Shown: positions 38,298-45,746 of the stretch, piece after piece
Position numbering within the stretch: position 1 is the first letter of the stretch
Layout of the letters: each line of letters starts with the position of its first letter
Origin: an uncultured Pelagibacteraceae bacterium
GTDB lineage: Bacteria > Pseudomonadota > Alphaproteobacteria > Pelagibacterales > Pelagibacteraceae
Assembly (NCBI GenBank): GCA_902570785.1
Contig: CACFZK010000009.1
Coordinates: forward strand, 1-45,746
Reading direction: 5' to 3'
DNA length: 45,746 nt
The notes under the pieces: model-generated
Databases searched by the model: none
What the model saw: only the letters and a program-made list of their open reading frames with translations
What the model was told of the DNA's origin: nothing
Translations under genes and position numbers: made by a program

Positions 38298-38923
38298 AGG
38301 GTATACCCACTTTTAATGTTTTTAATAAAAGTTTGGTCTCCAAATGTTTCCTTAACTTTTTGTCTCAATCTGTAAATGTGAGTTTCAATTGTGTGTGTTT
38401 CTGTTCCTGAGGAATATAACCAAATTTTTTCTAGGATGTATTTTTTACTTAGCGCTGATTTTGAGTTTTTTAAAGTACAGATAAAGTTAATCTCTTTTTC
38501 AGTAATTTTAAGAGTCTTGTCTCCTTTCTTTAATATCCTCTCATTCTTATCAAGGGTATAATCTTTTATTTTAATGATAGAGTTTTTATGAAATTCACTT
38601 TTTTTGCATAATTCAACAATCTCTTTGTTAAACCTAAAAATATTTAACGGTAATTTAAATGATATTTCAGCTAAATTTGTTTGATTTTTTAAATTTTTAT
38701 TTTTTTTTATTAAAATTTTAGGTAAATTTATAAAATTTTCTGGAATTTTATTTAACATCTCACTGTCTACAATTATTGCATCAAAATTTGATACACTATC
38801 GTTTTTTATGTCTGCATCAATTATAAACATTTTAAAGGTAAAAAAAGATTTAATTTCTTCTAAATACTTGTTAAAGTTTTTGTTACACAAGCAGGCAACA
38901 TTAACTGAATAGTTATTATGCAT
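38294..38923 (-). CDS. OmpR-type winged-helix regulator with degenerate receiver
   Basis: Transcription factor of 209 residues. The C-terminal 100 residues are a clear OmpR/PhoB DNA-binding domain (LKITEKEINFICTLKNSKSA, TETHTIETHIYRLRQKVKET, FIKNIKSGYTL). The N-terminal half has receiver-like secondary structure with an Asp in FDAIIVDSEML. It lacks the acidic pair near the N-terminus (VACLCNKNF instead) and a convincing switch Thr/Lys, so normal phosphorylation is doubtful. No histidine kinase gene is nearby. Its ATG lies in an ATGCAT palindrome shared with the divergent L,D-transpeptidase gene, which is a plausible target. Confidence 0.82.
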   Translation of the reverse strand: MHNNYSVNVACLCNKNFNKYLEEIKSFFTFKMFIIDADIKNDSVSNFDAIIVDSEMLNKIPENFINLPKILIKKNKNLKNQTNLAEISFKLPLNIFRFNKEIVELCKKSEFHKNSIIKIKDYTLDKNERILKKGDKTLKITEKEINFICTLKNSKSALSKKYILEKIWLYSSGTETHTIETHIYRLRQKVKETFGDQTFIKNIKSGYTL

Positions 38924-39409
38924 ATAATCTTAAAAAAAAAATATCTCTACTTTTATAACTATAAAATAAAATGCTCAATAGGAAAAAAGGGGTTAACCTC
39001 TATGAAAAAGGAGGGAGATAAAAAAACACCTAAGGGAAAGTTTAAGTTTATAATGCTTCTTTATAGAAAAGATAGGAATCATAATTTTCATTGCAAAATT
39101 AAAAAAAAAGTTATTAGAAAGAATATGGGCTGGTGTGATGATCCTGACTCAGTTTATTATAATAAGTTAATAAATTTTCCTTTTAAATACAGTGCAGAAA
39201 AATTGTATTTAAAAAAAAATATATATGATTTGATTTTAGTGTTAGATTTTAATATGAAACCAATTAGAAAGGGAGCTGGTAGCGCAGTTTTCTTTCATCT
39301 TTCAGATAAAAACTTTAGGAAAACAAAGGGATGTGTTGCGACAAGAAAAAAAGATTTTTTGAAAATCTTAAGTAAGGTTTCAAATAAAACACGTTTAATA
39401 ATTAATTGA
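38918..39409 (+). CDS. L,D-transpeptidase family protein (YkuD domain)
   Basis: Protein of 163 residues resembling the short alphaproteobacterial YkuD proteins. The region GLTSMKKEGDKKTPKGKFKF (K-x-EGDxxTPxG) and the active-site block FHLSDKNFRKTKGCVATRKK with His and catalytic Cys are present. Such enzymes form 3-3 peptidoglycan cross-links or attach lipoproteins. No signal peptide is visible from the ATG at 38918. This is usual for this subgroup as I recall, but leaves its location uncertain. The start shares ATGCAT with the divergent regulator, and the end overlaps the YggS gene by 15 bases. Confidence 0.83.
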   Translation: MHIILKKKYLYFYNYKIKCSIGKKGLTSMKKEGDKKTPKGKFKFIMLLYRKDRNHNFHCKIKKKVIRKNMGWCDDPDSVYYNKLINFPFKYSAEKLYLKKNIYDLILVLDFNMKPIRKGAGSAVFFHLSDKNFRKTKGCVATRKKDFLKILSKVSNKTRLIIN

Positions 39410-40066
39410 CTTTCTTTGCCCTAGTATAGCTGAACCAATTCTTACAAAAGTAGATTTATATTTTATTGCAAGACTATAGTCATTGGACATACCTAAACTT
39501 AAATGTTTTAAATTAAAACTTGAATTTAGAACTGAAATTTCACTAAAGTATTTTTCTGGTTTTTCATCGTATGGCGGTATGGCCATGAGTCCAATTACAT
39601 TAATCTTAAGCTCATTTTTGCAGTAAATTATAAAACTTTCTGCTTCCTCTCTATTGACACCCCCTTTTTGACTTTCGTTTCCAAGGTTTATTTGGATAAA
39701 ATAAGATAGTTTTCTATTAATCTCCTCTTCTCTTTTTTTTAAATTATCAGCCAATTTTTTGCTATCCACTGAATGAATAAAATCAAAAATTTGCACTGCT
39801 TTTTTAACTTTATTAGTTTGTAACCTCCCAACCATATGTAATTTAAGGTTTTTATTTCTTTTTTTGAGATCAGACCATTTTTCTTCGGCCTCTTTCACTT
39901 TATTTTCACCAAAATGAAAGTGACCAAAATTAACTAAAGGTAAAAGTTTTGATAATGGAAATGTTTTAGAAACACATATTATCTGAGCGGGTATGTCATT
40001 TTTGATATTCAAATTTTTTATATTTTCTTGAATTGAAATTAATTTATTTATAGCTTGATCTCGCAT
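39395..40066 (-). CDS. YggS/PLPBP-family pyridoxal phosphate homeostasis protein
   Basis: PLP-binding single-domain TIM barrel of 223 residues that buffers pyridoxal phosphate and affects amino acid homeostasis. The PLP lysine is in IICVSKTFPLSKLLPLV. Also seen are HFGENKVKEAEEKW, HMVGRLQTNKVKKAV, FIQINLGNESQKGG and the phosphate-binding end LSLGMSNDYSLAIKY with VRIGSAILGQR. Its ATG overlaps the divergent ThiE-like start in a CATG palindrome. Confidence 0.94.
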   Translation of the reverse strand: MRDQAINKLISIQENIKNLNIKNDIPAQIICVSKTFPLSKLLPLVNFGHFHFGENKVKEAEEKWSDLKKRNKNLKLHMVGRLQTNKVKKAVQIFDFIHSVDSKKLADNLKKREEEINRKLSYFIQINLGNESQKGGVNREEAESFIIYCKNELKINVIGLMAIPPYDEKPEKYFSEISVLNSSFNLKHLSLGMSNDYSLAIKYKSTFVRIGSAILGQRKSINY

Positions 40067-40640
40067 GACATTTAAAAAAATATATTTTTTTATTAATAGA
40101 ACAAATGAGATTAACCTAGATTACGCAAAAAAGACAGGTGCTATTTTGATTTTAAGAAATTTAAAAGAAACCAATATCAAAAAGTTAAAAACGTTTGCAA
40201 TAAACTGTAAAAAAAACAAAATCACCTTTTTTGTTGCTAATAATTTAAAGCTACTATTTCTATTAAAAACAAATAATTTTTATATATCCTCTTGGAATAG
40301 AAAAAATTATAAACATATTAAAAATTTTAATAATAATTTTAATATTATTGGAAGTGCGCATAATGCAAAGGAAATAAGGGAAAAAATAAGACAAGGATGT
40401 TCCCAGATTTTCTTATCGAGGATTTTTAAAACTAATTACAAGTTTAAAAAAAGCTTTCTAGGAAGCATAAAGTTTAATTTATTAACTAAGAACTTTAAAA
40501 GTAGATATGTAGCTCTTGGAGGTATAAATTATAAGAATTTTAATCAAACAAAAAATTTAAATATCGTTGGCTGTGCCCTATCTTCGGATAAAAAAAAAGC
40601 CGGTAATTACTTACCGGCTTTTTTTAAAAAAACTTATTAG
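40065..40640 (+). CDS. ThiE/TenI-like TIM-barrel protein
   Basis: Protein of 191 residues related to thiamine phosphate synthase/TenI. It contains GSAHNAKEIREKIRQGCSQI, a SRIFKT strand and YVALGGINYKNFN, the phosphate-binding loop. The residues ThiE uses for the pyrimidine diphosphate (a DD/HLGQ-type block) are not recognisable; NNLKLLFLLKTNNFYISSWN stands there. It may therefore be a diverged TenI-like protein rather than an active synthase. Genes of this type often sit beside yggS in alphaproteobacteria. The last 17 codons contain a bidirectional terminator hairpin coding KKKAGNYLPAFF. Confidence 0.65.
   Translation: MTFKKIYFFINRTNEINLDYAKKTGAILILRNLKETNIKKLKTFAINCKKNKITFFVANNLKLLFLLKTNNFYISSWNRKNYKHIKNFNNNFNIIGSAHNAKEIREKIRQGCSQIFLSRIFKTNYKFKKSFLGSIKFNLLTKNFKSRYVALGGINYKNFNQTKNLNIVGCALSSDKKKAGNYLPAFFKKTY
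40591..40625. terminator. Bidirectional intrinsic terminator inside the ThiE-like gene
   Basis: A perfect 8-bp stem GCCGGTAA/TTACCGGC (40599-40606 and 40611-40618) with a 4-base loop is flanked by A8 on the left and T7 on the right. It can therefore work on both strands. It serves the ThiE-like gene, whose stop comes 15 bases later, and the convergent porin gene, whose stop is 19 bases away. The strongest terminator seen in the window. Confidence 0.85.
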
Positions 40641-40643
40641 TCT

Positions 40644-41654
40644 TTAGAACGCAATTGACATTGAAACTGATCTTGCAGATTGTGTTCTACCTACTGTGTA
40701 AGCAGCATTGTCCGCTTCAGCATCTACGATACCAATAGTCATTCCACCCATTGTGTATGAAAGACTTATTGAATCCATGTCTTGTTCTACAAACGTACCT
40801 TCTTGTGATTTTTCTGATTCAATTTCATTGTATGAAAGTGAAAGATTATCACTTACGGCATATGAAATACCTAGGTATGTGCTATCAAATGATTGGTCGT
40901 TAGCTCCGGCAATCGCAACTACACCTCTTTGAACACCTACACTTAGAGCACCAACGCTGTATTTAGCGTACATCGTACCTTCGTGTGTGTCCAGGTCGTC
41001 AGCGTTAGCTGTACCTTCGGCACTTTTATCAAGTTTAGCATAACCAGCTCCAAGACTTAGTCCATCAACCATAGGAACTGAACCTTGTAGGGTAATTTCG
41101 TAACCTTCTTCGTTACCGTTGTCAGCAGAAGCTGTAGCGTTGTCGGCGTTAGCATCTCCTGCACCGTGTTGGAAGAAGTACATTGCATCAACTTTTACTC
41201 CAGAACCAAGAGCGTCAGCTAATGTATATCTGATACCATAAGTACCATCTGAACCATTAACATCGTCAATTGATCCAACTGTAGCATTCGCTTCTTCGAA
41301 AGCTGTTGGAGTTACGTCATCGATCGCACTGATTGGTGAACCAGTTGATGTCATCGCAATTGAAGCATCGCCTAGCATTGGAACGTTCGTGAACACAAGT
41401 TCTGAATCGCTAAATGCTAAAGCATCTGTTGTTGTTTGTTTGTATGCAACACCAACTCCATTATCTAATTCTCCTGAACCAGTAATTGAAAGTTCTTTGT
41501 CCATACCAAGTGGGTTTGAGCTTGTATTATGCCCACCTTTTTTTGTGTAGCTACCTTCCATTGAACCAGATATTGACATTTCACCTGCGTTAACAGATGT
41601 AAATGCAAGTGCTCCAGCTAATGCCGATAGACCTACTTTTGTTATGTTTTTCAT
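40644..41654 (-). CDS. Major outer-membrane porin
   Basis: Beta-barrel protein of 336 residues that admits small solutes through the outer membrane. It has a signal peptide (KVGLSALAGALAFTSVNA, then GEMSISG), many alternating strands, acidic Asp/Asn-rich loops, and ends in SVSMSIAF with the terminal Phe needed for assembly. The start is the ATG at 41654, not 41666, because GGAG (41661-41664) lies six bases before it. The gene has few long A/T runs and far more Ala, Gly and Asp than its neighbours, which suits a very highly expressed protein. It has its own long leader and a strong terminator. Confidence 0.87.
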   Translation of the reverse strand: MKNITKVGLSALAGALAFTSVNAGEMSISGSMEGSYTKKGGHNTSSNPLGMDKELSITGSGELDNGVGVAYKQTTTDALAFSDSELVFTNVPMLGDASIAMTSTGSPISAIDDVTPTAFEEANATVGSIDDVNGSDGTYGIRYTLADALGSGVKVDAMYFFQHGAGDANADNATASADNGNEEGYEITLQGSVPMVDGLSLGAGYAKLDKSAEGTANADDLDTHEGTMYAKYSVGALSVGVQRGVVAIAGANDQSFDSTYLGISYAVSDNLSLSYNEIESEKSQEGTFVEQDMDSISLSYTMGGMTIGIVDAEADNAAYTVGRTQSARSVSMSIAF

Positions 41655-41660
41655 GTTTAT

Positions 41661-41664
41661 CTCC
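41661..41664 (-). promoter_or_regulatory. Shine-Dalgarno site deciding the porin start
   Basis: On the minus strand ATGGAGATAAACATG places GGAG six bases upstream of the ATG at 41654. The other in-frame ATG at 41666 overlaps the GGAG itself, so the downstream ATG is the start. Clear Shine-Dalgarno sites are rare in this window. Confidence 0.75.
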
Positions 41665-41720
41665 ATGTTATGTTTATTTAAATAAACTGTTAGGAAATTA
41701 GCTAAAATTGCTAGTTTTTT

Positions 41721-41754
41721 CAGATTTATATGCTATAAATCAGTTTTTTTTCAA
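41721..41754 (-). promoter_or_regulatory. Porin promoter with operator-like palindrome
   Basis: On the minus strand TTGAAA (41749-41754) and TATAAA (41725-41730) are 18 bases apart, leaving a leader of roughly 65 bases. The -10 region is covered by an inverted repeat at 41721-41743: arms CAGATTTATA and TATAAATCAG around TGC, 10 bp with one mismatch. The repeat could be an operator for a repressor or a small stem in the leader. No other function is evident. Confidence 0.45.
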
Positions 41755-41839
41755 TTAGTGTTGTATAAAAACCACACAAAAATAAAGCTTTTTTGGTGTT
41801 ATTCTACAACCTTTGAGATTATATAAAAATTATCAAACT

Positions 41840-42382
41840 ATGAAGATTTTAAACAGACTTTTATTAATTTTTTTCCTTACCATATTTTTAAGTTCATGCG
41901 GAGGAGGTTTAAAACTTCCAAAACCTGGAGACGCAAGAAATATCCCTTCTGAAGGAAGAGAAAGAGCCAGACAAAATATTGAGGAAGGCAGAGGTGTAAG
42001 TGCTAAAGATTTGTTTGGCGGAAACAAAAGTACAAACTATGAATTTAGTACATCGAACCCTTTATGGAGAGCAACATTTGATGTTATAGATTTTATGCCT
42101 TTAGTAACAGTGGATTATTCAGGAGGTATGATAGTAACTGATTGGTACACAGACTCCAATACTACTAACGACTCATTAAAATTCACTATTAGATTTTTAT
42201 CAAACCAGATTAGAGCTGATAGTTTAAAAATAATTATTCATAAAAAAACCTGTAAAGGACAAACAAATTGTATAGTAACAAAAATAACTTCTAACAGACT
42301 AGAAGATACAATTAGATCAGATATAATAAAAAAAGCAGCTTCATTAGATGCAGAGTCAAGAAAGAAGAAAAAGAAAAGTTAA
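41840..42382 (+). CDS. DUF3576 lipoprotein
   Basis: Lipoprotein of 180 residues with a signal peptide ending in the lipobox LSSC (MKILNRLLLIFFLTIFLSSC) followed by GGG. It matches the alphaproteobacterial DUF3576 family: NPLWRATFDVIDFMPLVTVD, GGMIVTDWYTD, and KFTIRFLSNQIRADSLKII. A basic tail (ESRKKKKKS) ends the protein. Function unknown, but the gene regularly precedes leuS-lptE-holA, suggesting an envelope role linked to LPS assembly. The ATG at 41840 places the signal peptide correctly, unlike a TTG at 41813. Confidence 0.85.
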   Translation: MKILNRLLLIFFLTIFLSSCGGGLKLPKPGDARNIPSEGRERARQNIEEGRGVSAKDLFGGNKSTNYEFSTSNPLWRATFDVIDFMPLVTVDYSGGMIVTDWYTDSNTTNDSLKFTIRFLSNQIRADSLKIIIHKKTCKGQTNCIVTKITSNRLEDTIRSDIIKKAASLDAESRKKKKKS

Positions 42383-42414
42383 TAAAAAATATAATTTTTT
42401 AAAATTTGATTTCT

Positions 42415-44955
42415 ATGGATAAAATCAACATTTCAGACATAGATAAAAAATGGCAATCTTTTTGGTCAAAGAAAAAAAATAAATTCAAAAAAACAGACAA
42501 AAAAAAGAAATTTTACTGTCTTGAGATGTTTCCTTATCCTTCGGGCAAAATACATATGGGCCACGTAAGAAATTATGCAATTGGTGATGTTATTGCTAGA
42601 TATAAAATGATCAATGGATTTAATGTTTTGCATCCAATGGGATGGGATGCATTTGGTCTTCCAGCTGAAAATGCAGCGAAAGAAAATAATTTAAATCCTA
42701 AGGATTGGACAAAAAAGAATATATCTACAATGAAATATCAACTTCAATTATTAGGCCTTTCTATCGACTGGGATCTTGAAATTTCTACTTGTGATGAAGA
42801 GTATTATAAACATCAACAAGAGTTATTTATAGATTTTTATAACAAAGGATTGGTAGTAAGGAAAGAAACTTATGTAAATTGGGATCCGGCAGAAAAAACT
42901 GTTTTAGCTAATGAACAAGTTATTGACGGTAGAGGTTGGCGTTCAAATGCATTAGTTGAAAGAAAGAAATTACATCAATGGTTTTTTAATATTTCAAAAT
43001 TTTCAAATGAACTTCTTGAAGATTTAAATACTCTAAAGGAATGGCCAGAGAGAGTTAAACTGATGCAGAAGAATTGGATAGGAAAATCTGTCGGTTGTGA
43101 AATAGATTTTAAAATTTCTGAAAACGATAATTCAGTGAGAGTTTTTACGACACGTCCAGATACTATTTTTGGTGCAACTTTTTTAGCAATATCTGCGGAC
43201 CATCCACTATGTGAAAGCTATATTAAACAAGCAAAATTTATAGAATTTAAAAAAAAATGTTCCCGAGTTGGAACTACCGAAGAAGCCATTGCTAATGCAG
43301 AAAAGATAGGCTTCAAAACAGATTTAGAGGCCGAACATCCTTTCATTATCGGAAAGAAAATTCCCATCTATGTTTCTAATTTTATTCTTATGGATTATGG
43401 AACAGGTGCGATATTTGGATGTCCTGCACACGATCAAAGAGACTTTGATTTTGCAACAAAATACAAAATTGAAATAATACAAGTTGTAAAATCAAAAGAT
43501 TTTGAAAAACTAAAGACAGAAAAAAAGGCTTTTACTGGTGATGGTTCAATAATAAATTCTGATTTTTTAAATGGTCTTACAATTACCGAGGCTAAAGAAA
43601 AAATTGTAAAAGAAATCGAAAAAAAGAAAATTGGAAAAAAGAAAGTAACATTTAGACTTAAAGATTGGGGCGTATCAAGACAAAGATATTGGGGTTGTCC
43701 AATTCCAATGATTTATCTTAAAGATGGATCAGTAGTTCCTGTAGATAAAACTGAACTTCCAATTAGATTGCCAGATGATATTGATATAAATTCCAAAGGT
43801 AATCCTCTTGATAACCATCCCACGTGGAAAAAAACTAAGCACAAAAAGACTGGAGAAGACGCGATAAGAGAAACTGACACTTTAGATACCTTTGTGGATT
43901 CCTCGTGGTATTTTTTAAGATTTTGTTCTCCGAAATTAAAATCTAAACCATTCGACGATGAAGCTTTTAAATACTGGATGCCAGTAGATCAATATATCGG
44001 TGGGATCGAGCATGCTATTTTACACTTGCTTTATTCGAGATTTTTCATGAGAGCAATAAAGTTTTGCAAAAAGGATATTAAAATTAAGGAACCGTTCAGA
44101 GGATTATTTACTCAGGGGATGGTTTGTCATGAAACTTATAAAGATGAGAAAGGTAAGTGGCTTAGTCCTGATCAAATTGAAAATACAAAACTTGGTAAAA
44201 AATCAAAAATTGATGGATCCAAGGTAAAAGTAGGTCCGTCAGAGGCAATGTCAAAATCTAAAAAAAATATAGTTGATCCTGAAAGTATGATTAAGATATT
44301 TGGCGCTGATGCAGTTAGATGGTTTATTCTTTCGGATAGCCCGCCAGAAAGGGACGTTCAATGGTCTACTGCTGGAGTATCTGCCTCGCACAAATTTATT
44401 CTAAGAATATGGAACATTAATCAGAAAATTTTAGATAGAAAACAAACTGAAATAAGCTCTGATGATGAAAAAAAGTTTGAATTAAAGTTTAATGAATATA
44501 TTTTTAAAATTACAGATTTAATTGAAAATTTTCAATTAAATGTAGCTATAGCCAAAATTTATGAGGTAGCATCACTTATGGAAAGTAATATTGACAAAAA
44601 AATTGGCAATAAAAATCTACTGGTTTCACAGATAAAATTTATGAAAATGCTACTACCTTTTGCTCCACATTTGTCATGTGAATGCTTATCTAAACTTGAG
44701 GGAAAAAACTTCTTCGAAGAAATTCAATGGCCAAAAATTGATAAAACATTGTTAGAAAAACAAGAAGTTACATTAGTTGTACAAATTAATGGTAAAAAAA
44801 GGGGCTTATTTGTTGCAAAAAAAGATCTTTCAGAAAAGGATGCGTTAAGCGAGGCAAAAAAAATAGAAAATATTAAAAAAAATCTTAAAGATAAAAAAAT
44901 CTTAAAAAATATTTTTGTTAAAAATAAAATCATAAATTTTATTGTCACTGGATGA
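42415..44955 (+). CDS. leuS: LeuS, leucyl-tRNA synthetase
   Basis: Class I synthetase charging tRNA-Leu, with an editing domain. The 846 residues contain the HIGH motif in [20 protein letters not shown] and the CP1 editing part ([35 protein letters not shown]). They also contain [16 protein letters not shown], the KMSKS-type loop [17 protein letters not shown] and a short C-terminal domain. The ATG at 42415 is preferred over a TTG at 42406. lptE overlaps the stop by 4 bases. Confidence 0.97.
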   Translation: MDKINISDIDKKWQSFWSKKKNKFKKTDKKKKFYCLEMFPYPSGKIHMGHVRNYAIGDVIARYKMINGFNVLHPMGWDAFGLPAENAAKENNLNPKDWTKKNISTMKYQLQLLGLSIDWDLEISTCDEEYYKHQQELFIDFYNKGLVVRKETYVNWDPAEKTVLANEQVIDGRGWRSNALVERKKLHQWFFNISKFSNELLEDLNTLKEWPERVKLMQKNWIGKSVGCEIDFKISENDNSVRVFTTRPDTIFGATFLAISADHPLCESYIKQAKFIEFKKKCSRVGTTEEAIANAEKIGFKTDLEAEHPFIIGKKIPIYVSNFILMDYGTGAIFGCPAHDQRDFDFATKYKIEIIQVVKSKDFEKLKTEKKAFTGDGSIINSDFLNGLTITEAKEKIVKEIEKKKIGKKKVTFRLKDWGVSRQRYWGCPIPMIYLKDGSVVPVDKTELPIRLPDDIDINSKGNPLDNHPTWKKTKHKKTGEDAIRETDTLDTFVDSSWYFLRFCSPKLKSKPFDDEAFKYWMPVDQYIGGIEHAILHLLYSRFFMRAIKFCKKDIKIKEPFRGLFTQGMVCHETYKDEKGKWLSPDQIENTKLGKKSKIDGSKVKVGPSEAMSKSKKNIVDPESMIKIFGADAVRWFILSDSPPERDVQWSTAGVSASHKFILRIWNINQKILDRKQTEISSDDEKKFELKFNEYIFKITDLIENFQLNVAIAKIYEVASLMESNIDKKIGNKNLLVSQIKFMKMLLPFAPHLSCECLSKLEGKNFFEEIQWPKIDKTLLEKQEVTLVVQINGKKRGLFVAKKDLSEKDALSEAKKIENIKKNLKDKKILKNIFVKNKIINFIVTG

Positions 44956-45425
44956 ATATGAAAACACTTAATAGAATTTTTTTTAATATAATAATTTTGA
45001 TTTTTTTACAAAGTTGTGGTTATCAACCTTTGTTGACTAGTCAAAATCAAAAATTTAGTGTTAAAAATATTAATATATATGGAGATAAAAAATTAGCTAG
45101 AACCTTAGGTAATTACTTTGGTGAAATAGATGGTGTAAGTAATACTTTGATTTTTGAAATTATAGCAAAAAAGGAAAAAGTGATATCAAATAGAACGTCT
45201 ATAGGAGCTACGTCTGAATACACCGTTAATGTCAACTTTGATTTAAAAGTAATATCTGAAAAAAATAACAAAATAGTTTTTCAGCAGAACTTCTCTCGAA
45301 GTAACTCTTTCAAAACATCTAAAGTACATTTAGATACCCTTAATCGTGAAAATAAAATTGTGGATAATAGTATAAAAGATATAGCTGAACAGATATCAAA
45401 AAGGCTAAATGTTATTTTTAATTAA
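44952..45425 (+). CDS. lptE: LptE-like LPS-assembly lipoprotein
   Basis: Outer-membrane lipoprotein that plugs LptD for lipopolysaccharide insertion. The 157 residues start with a signal peptide and lipobox ([11 protein letters not shown], where CGYQPL is the usual LptE start). Further family features are the strand [20 protein letters not shown] and [15 protein letters not shown]. Assignment is supported by the leuS-lptE-holA order shared widely by proteobacteria. It overlaps leuS by 4 bases and touches holA directly. Confidence 0.9.
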   Translation: MNMKTLNRIFFNIIILIFLQSCGYQPLLTSQNQKFSVKNINIYGDKKLARTLGNYFGEIDGVSNTLIFEIIAKKEKVISNRTSIGATSEYTVNVNFDLKVISEKNNKIVFQQNFSRSNSFKTSKVHLDTLNRENKIVDNSIKDIAEQISKRLNVIFN

Positions 45426-45746
45426 ATGATTTTTAAAAGTTTTTTACTCGAAAAAGATTTAACTTTAATTGATAATTATAGGTTAATTTTATTTTACGGT
45501 GAAAATATTGGTTTAAAAGATGAATTTAAAACTAACCTTAAAAAAAAATTTTTCAACTATGAGCAGATACTTTTTGGTCAAGACGAAATAATAAAAAATG
45601 AAAAATTATTGTATGATCAAATTAATAACGTGTCGATGTTTAATGATAGTAAAGTAATATTTATTAATGAAGTTTCTGAAAAATTACTTCCTAAAATAGA
45701 GAATATAATTGAACAAACACCTGGTCATATAAGATTACTTTTGTTT
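45426..45746 (+). CDS. holA: HolA, DNA polymerase III delta subunit (3' end cut by window)
   Basis: Clamp-loader delta subunit that opens the beta clamp. The first 107 codons are present and open to the right edge, starting at the ATG right after the lptE stop. The beginning MIFKSFLLEKDLTLIDNYRL followed by ILFYGENIGLKDEFKTNLKK is typical of HolA (FYGxNxGLxxE). Position after leuS-lptE confirms it. About two thirds of the gene lies outside. Confidence 0.92.
   Translation, partial: MIFKSFLLEKDLTLIDNYRLILFYGENIGLKDEFKTNLKKKFFNYEQILFGQDEIIKNEKLLYDQINNVSMFNDSKVIFINEVSEKLLPKIENIIEQTPGHIRLLLF

Overview
The window is a very AT-rich, tightly packed piece of an alphaproteobacterial chromosome. Three things point to a genome-streamlined SAR11 (Pelagibacterales)-type organism: the gene neighbourhoods, the Lys/Asn/Ile-rich proteins and the near absence of intergenic DNA. 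That placement is inference from gene order and composition; no rRNA or tRNA gene is present. I find 46 protein genes, two of them cut by the window edges. I see no tRNA, rRNA, CRISPR array, transposase, integrase or phage module, and no gene-free stretch longer than about 190 bases.

Layout. 1-2.3 kb (+): the end of coaBC, a MoeB/ThiF-like E1 enzyme and an exported SH3 protein. 2.3-5.2 kb (-): a DUF2061 membrane protein, catalase-peroxidase katG and the iron/heme regulator irr. 5.3-8.3 kb (+): fabA-fabB-fabI for unsaturated fatty acid synthesis, then a GNAT-like gene. 8.3-26.6 kb (mostly -): in transcription order murJ, trpS, a NifU-like gene, a Bax-like hydrolase, tsaB, fur/mur, miaB, phoH, ybeY, lnt, metK, nusA, infB, rbfA, rpsO, pnp. 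One deacetylase gene on the + strand interrupts this run. The run looks like the classical alphaproteobacterial translation/RNA cluster with several members (rimI, corC, trmB, rimP, ylxR, truB) missing. 26.6-32 kb: maeB, then a dolP-like gene, rsmI, an LpoA-like gene and rdgB. 32-38 kb (+): grpE, dnaK, dnaJ, dapB, nth, adenosine kinase. 38-40.6 kb: alternating-strand small genes (an ArfA-like rescue factor, an OmpR-type regulator, an L,D-transpeptidase, YggS, a ThiE-like protein). 40.6-45.7 kb: a major porin (-), then a DUF3576 lipoprotein, leuS, lptE and the start of holA (+).

The points most worth a second look are these. (1) A 38-codon ArfA-like gene with a TTG start lies behind the OmpR-type regulator. 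(2) The conserved N-terminus of infB is out of frame by one base at an A8 run. (3) An Irr-box-like palindrome sits inside the katG promoter, next to irr. (4) Compaction is extreme: all eight convergent gene pairs are separated by 6 bases or less or overlap. Two divergent pairs share their start codons in palindromes (ATGCAT and CATG), and one clear bidirectional terminator lies inside a coding region. (5) A near-palindrome covers the -10 region of the porin promoter.

Most of the window is ordinary housekeeping DNA. I found no multi-gene system that looks undescribed; the novelty is in small genes, start sites and regulatory overlaps.
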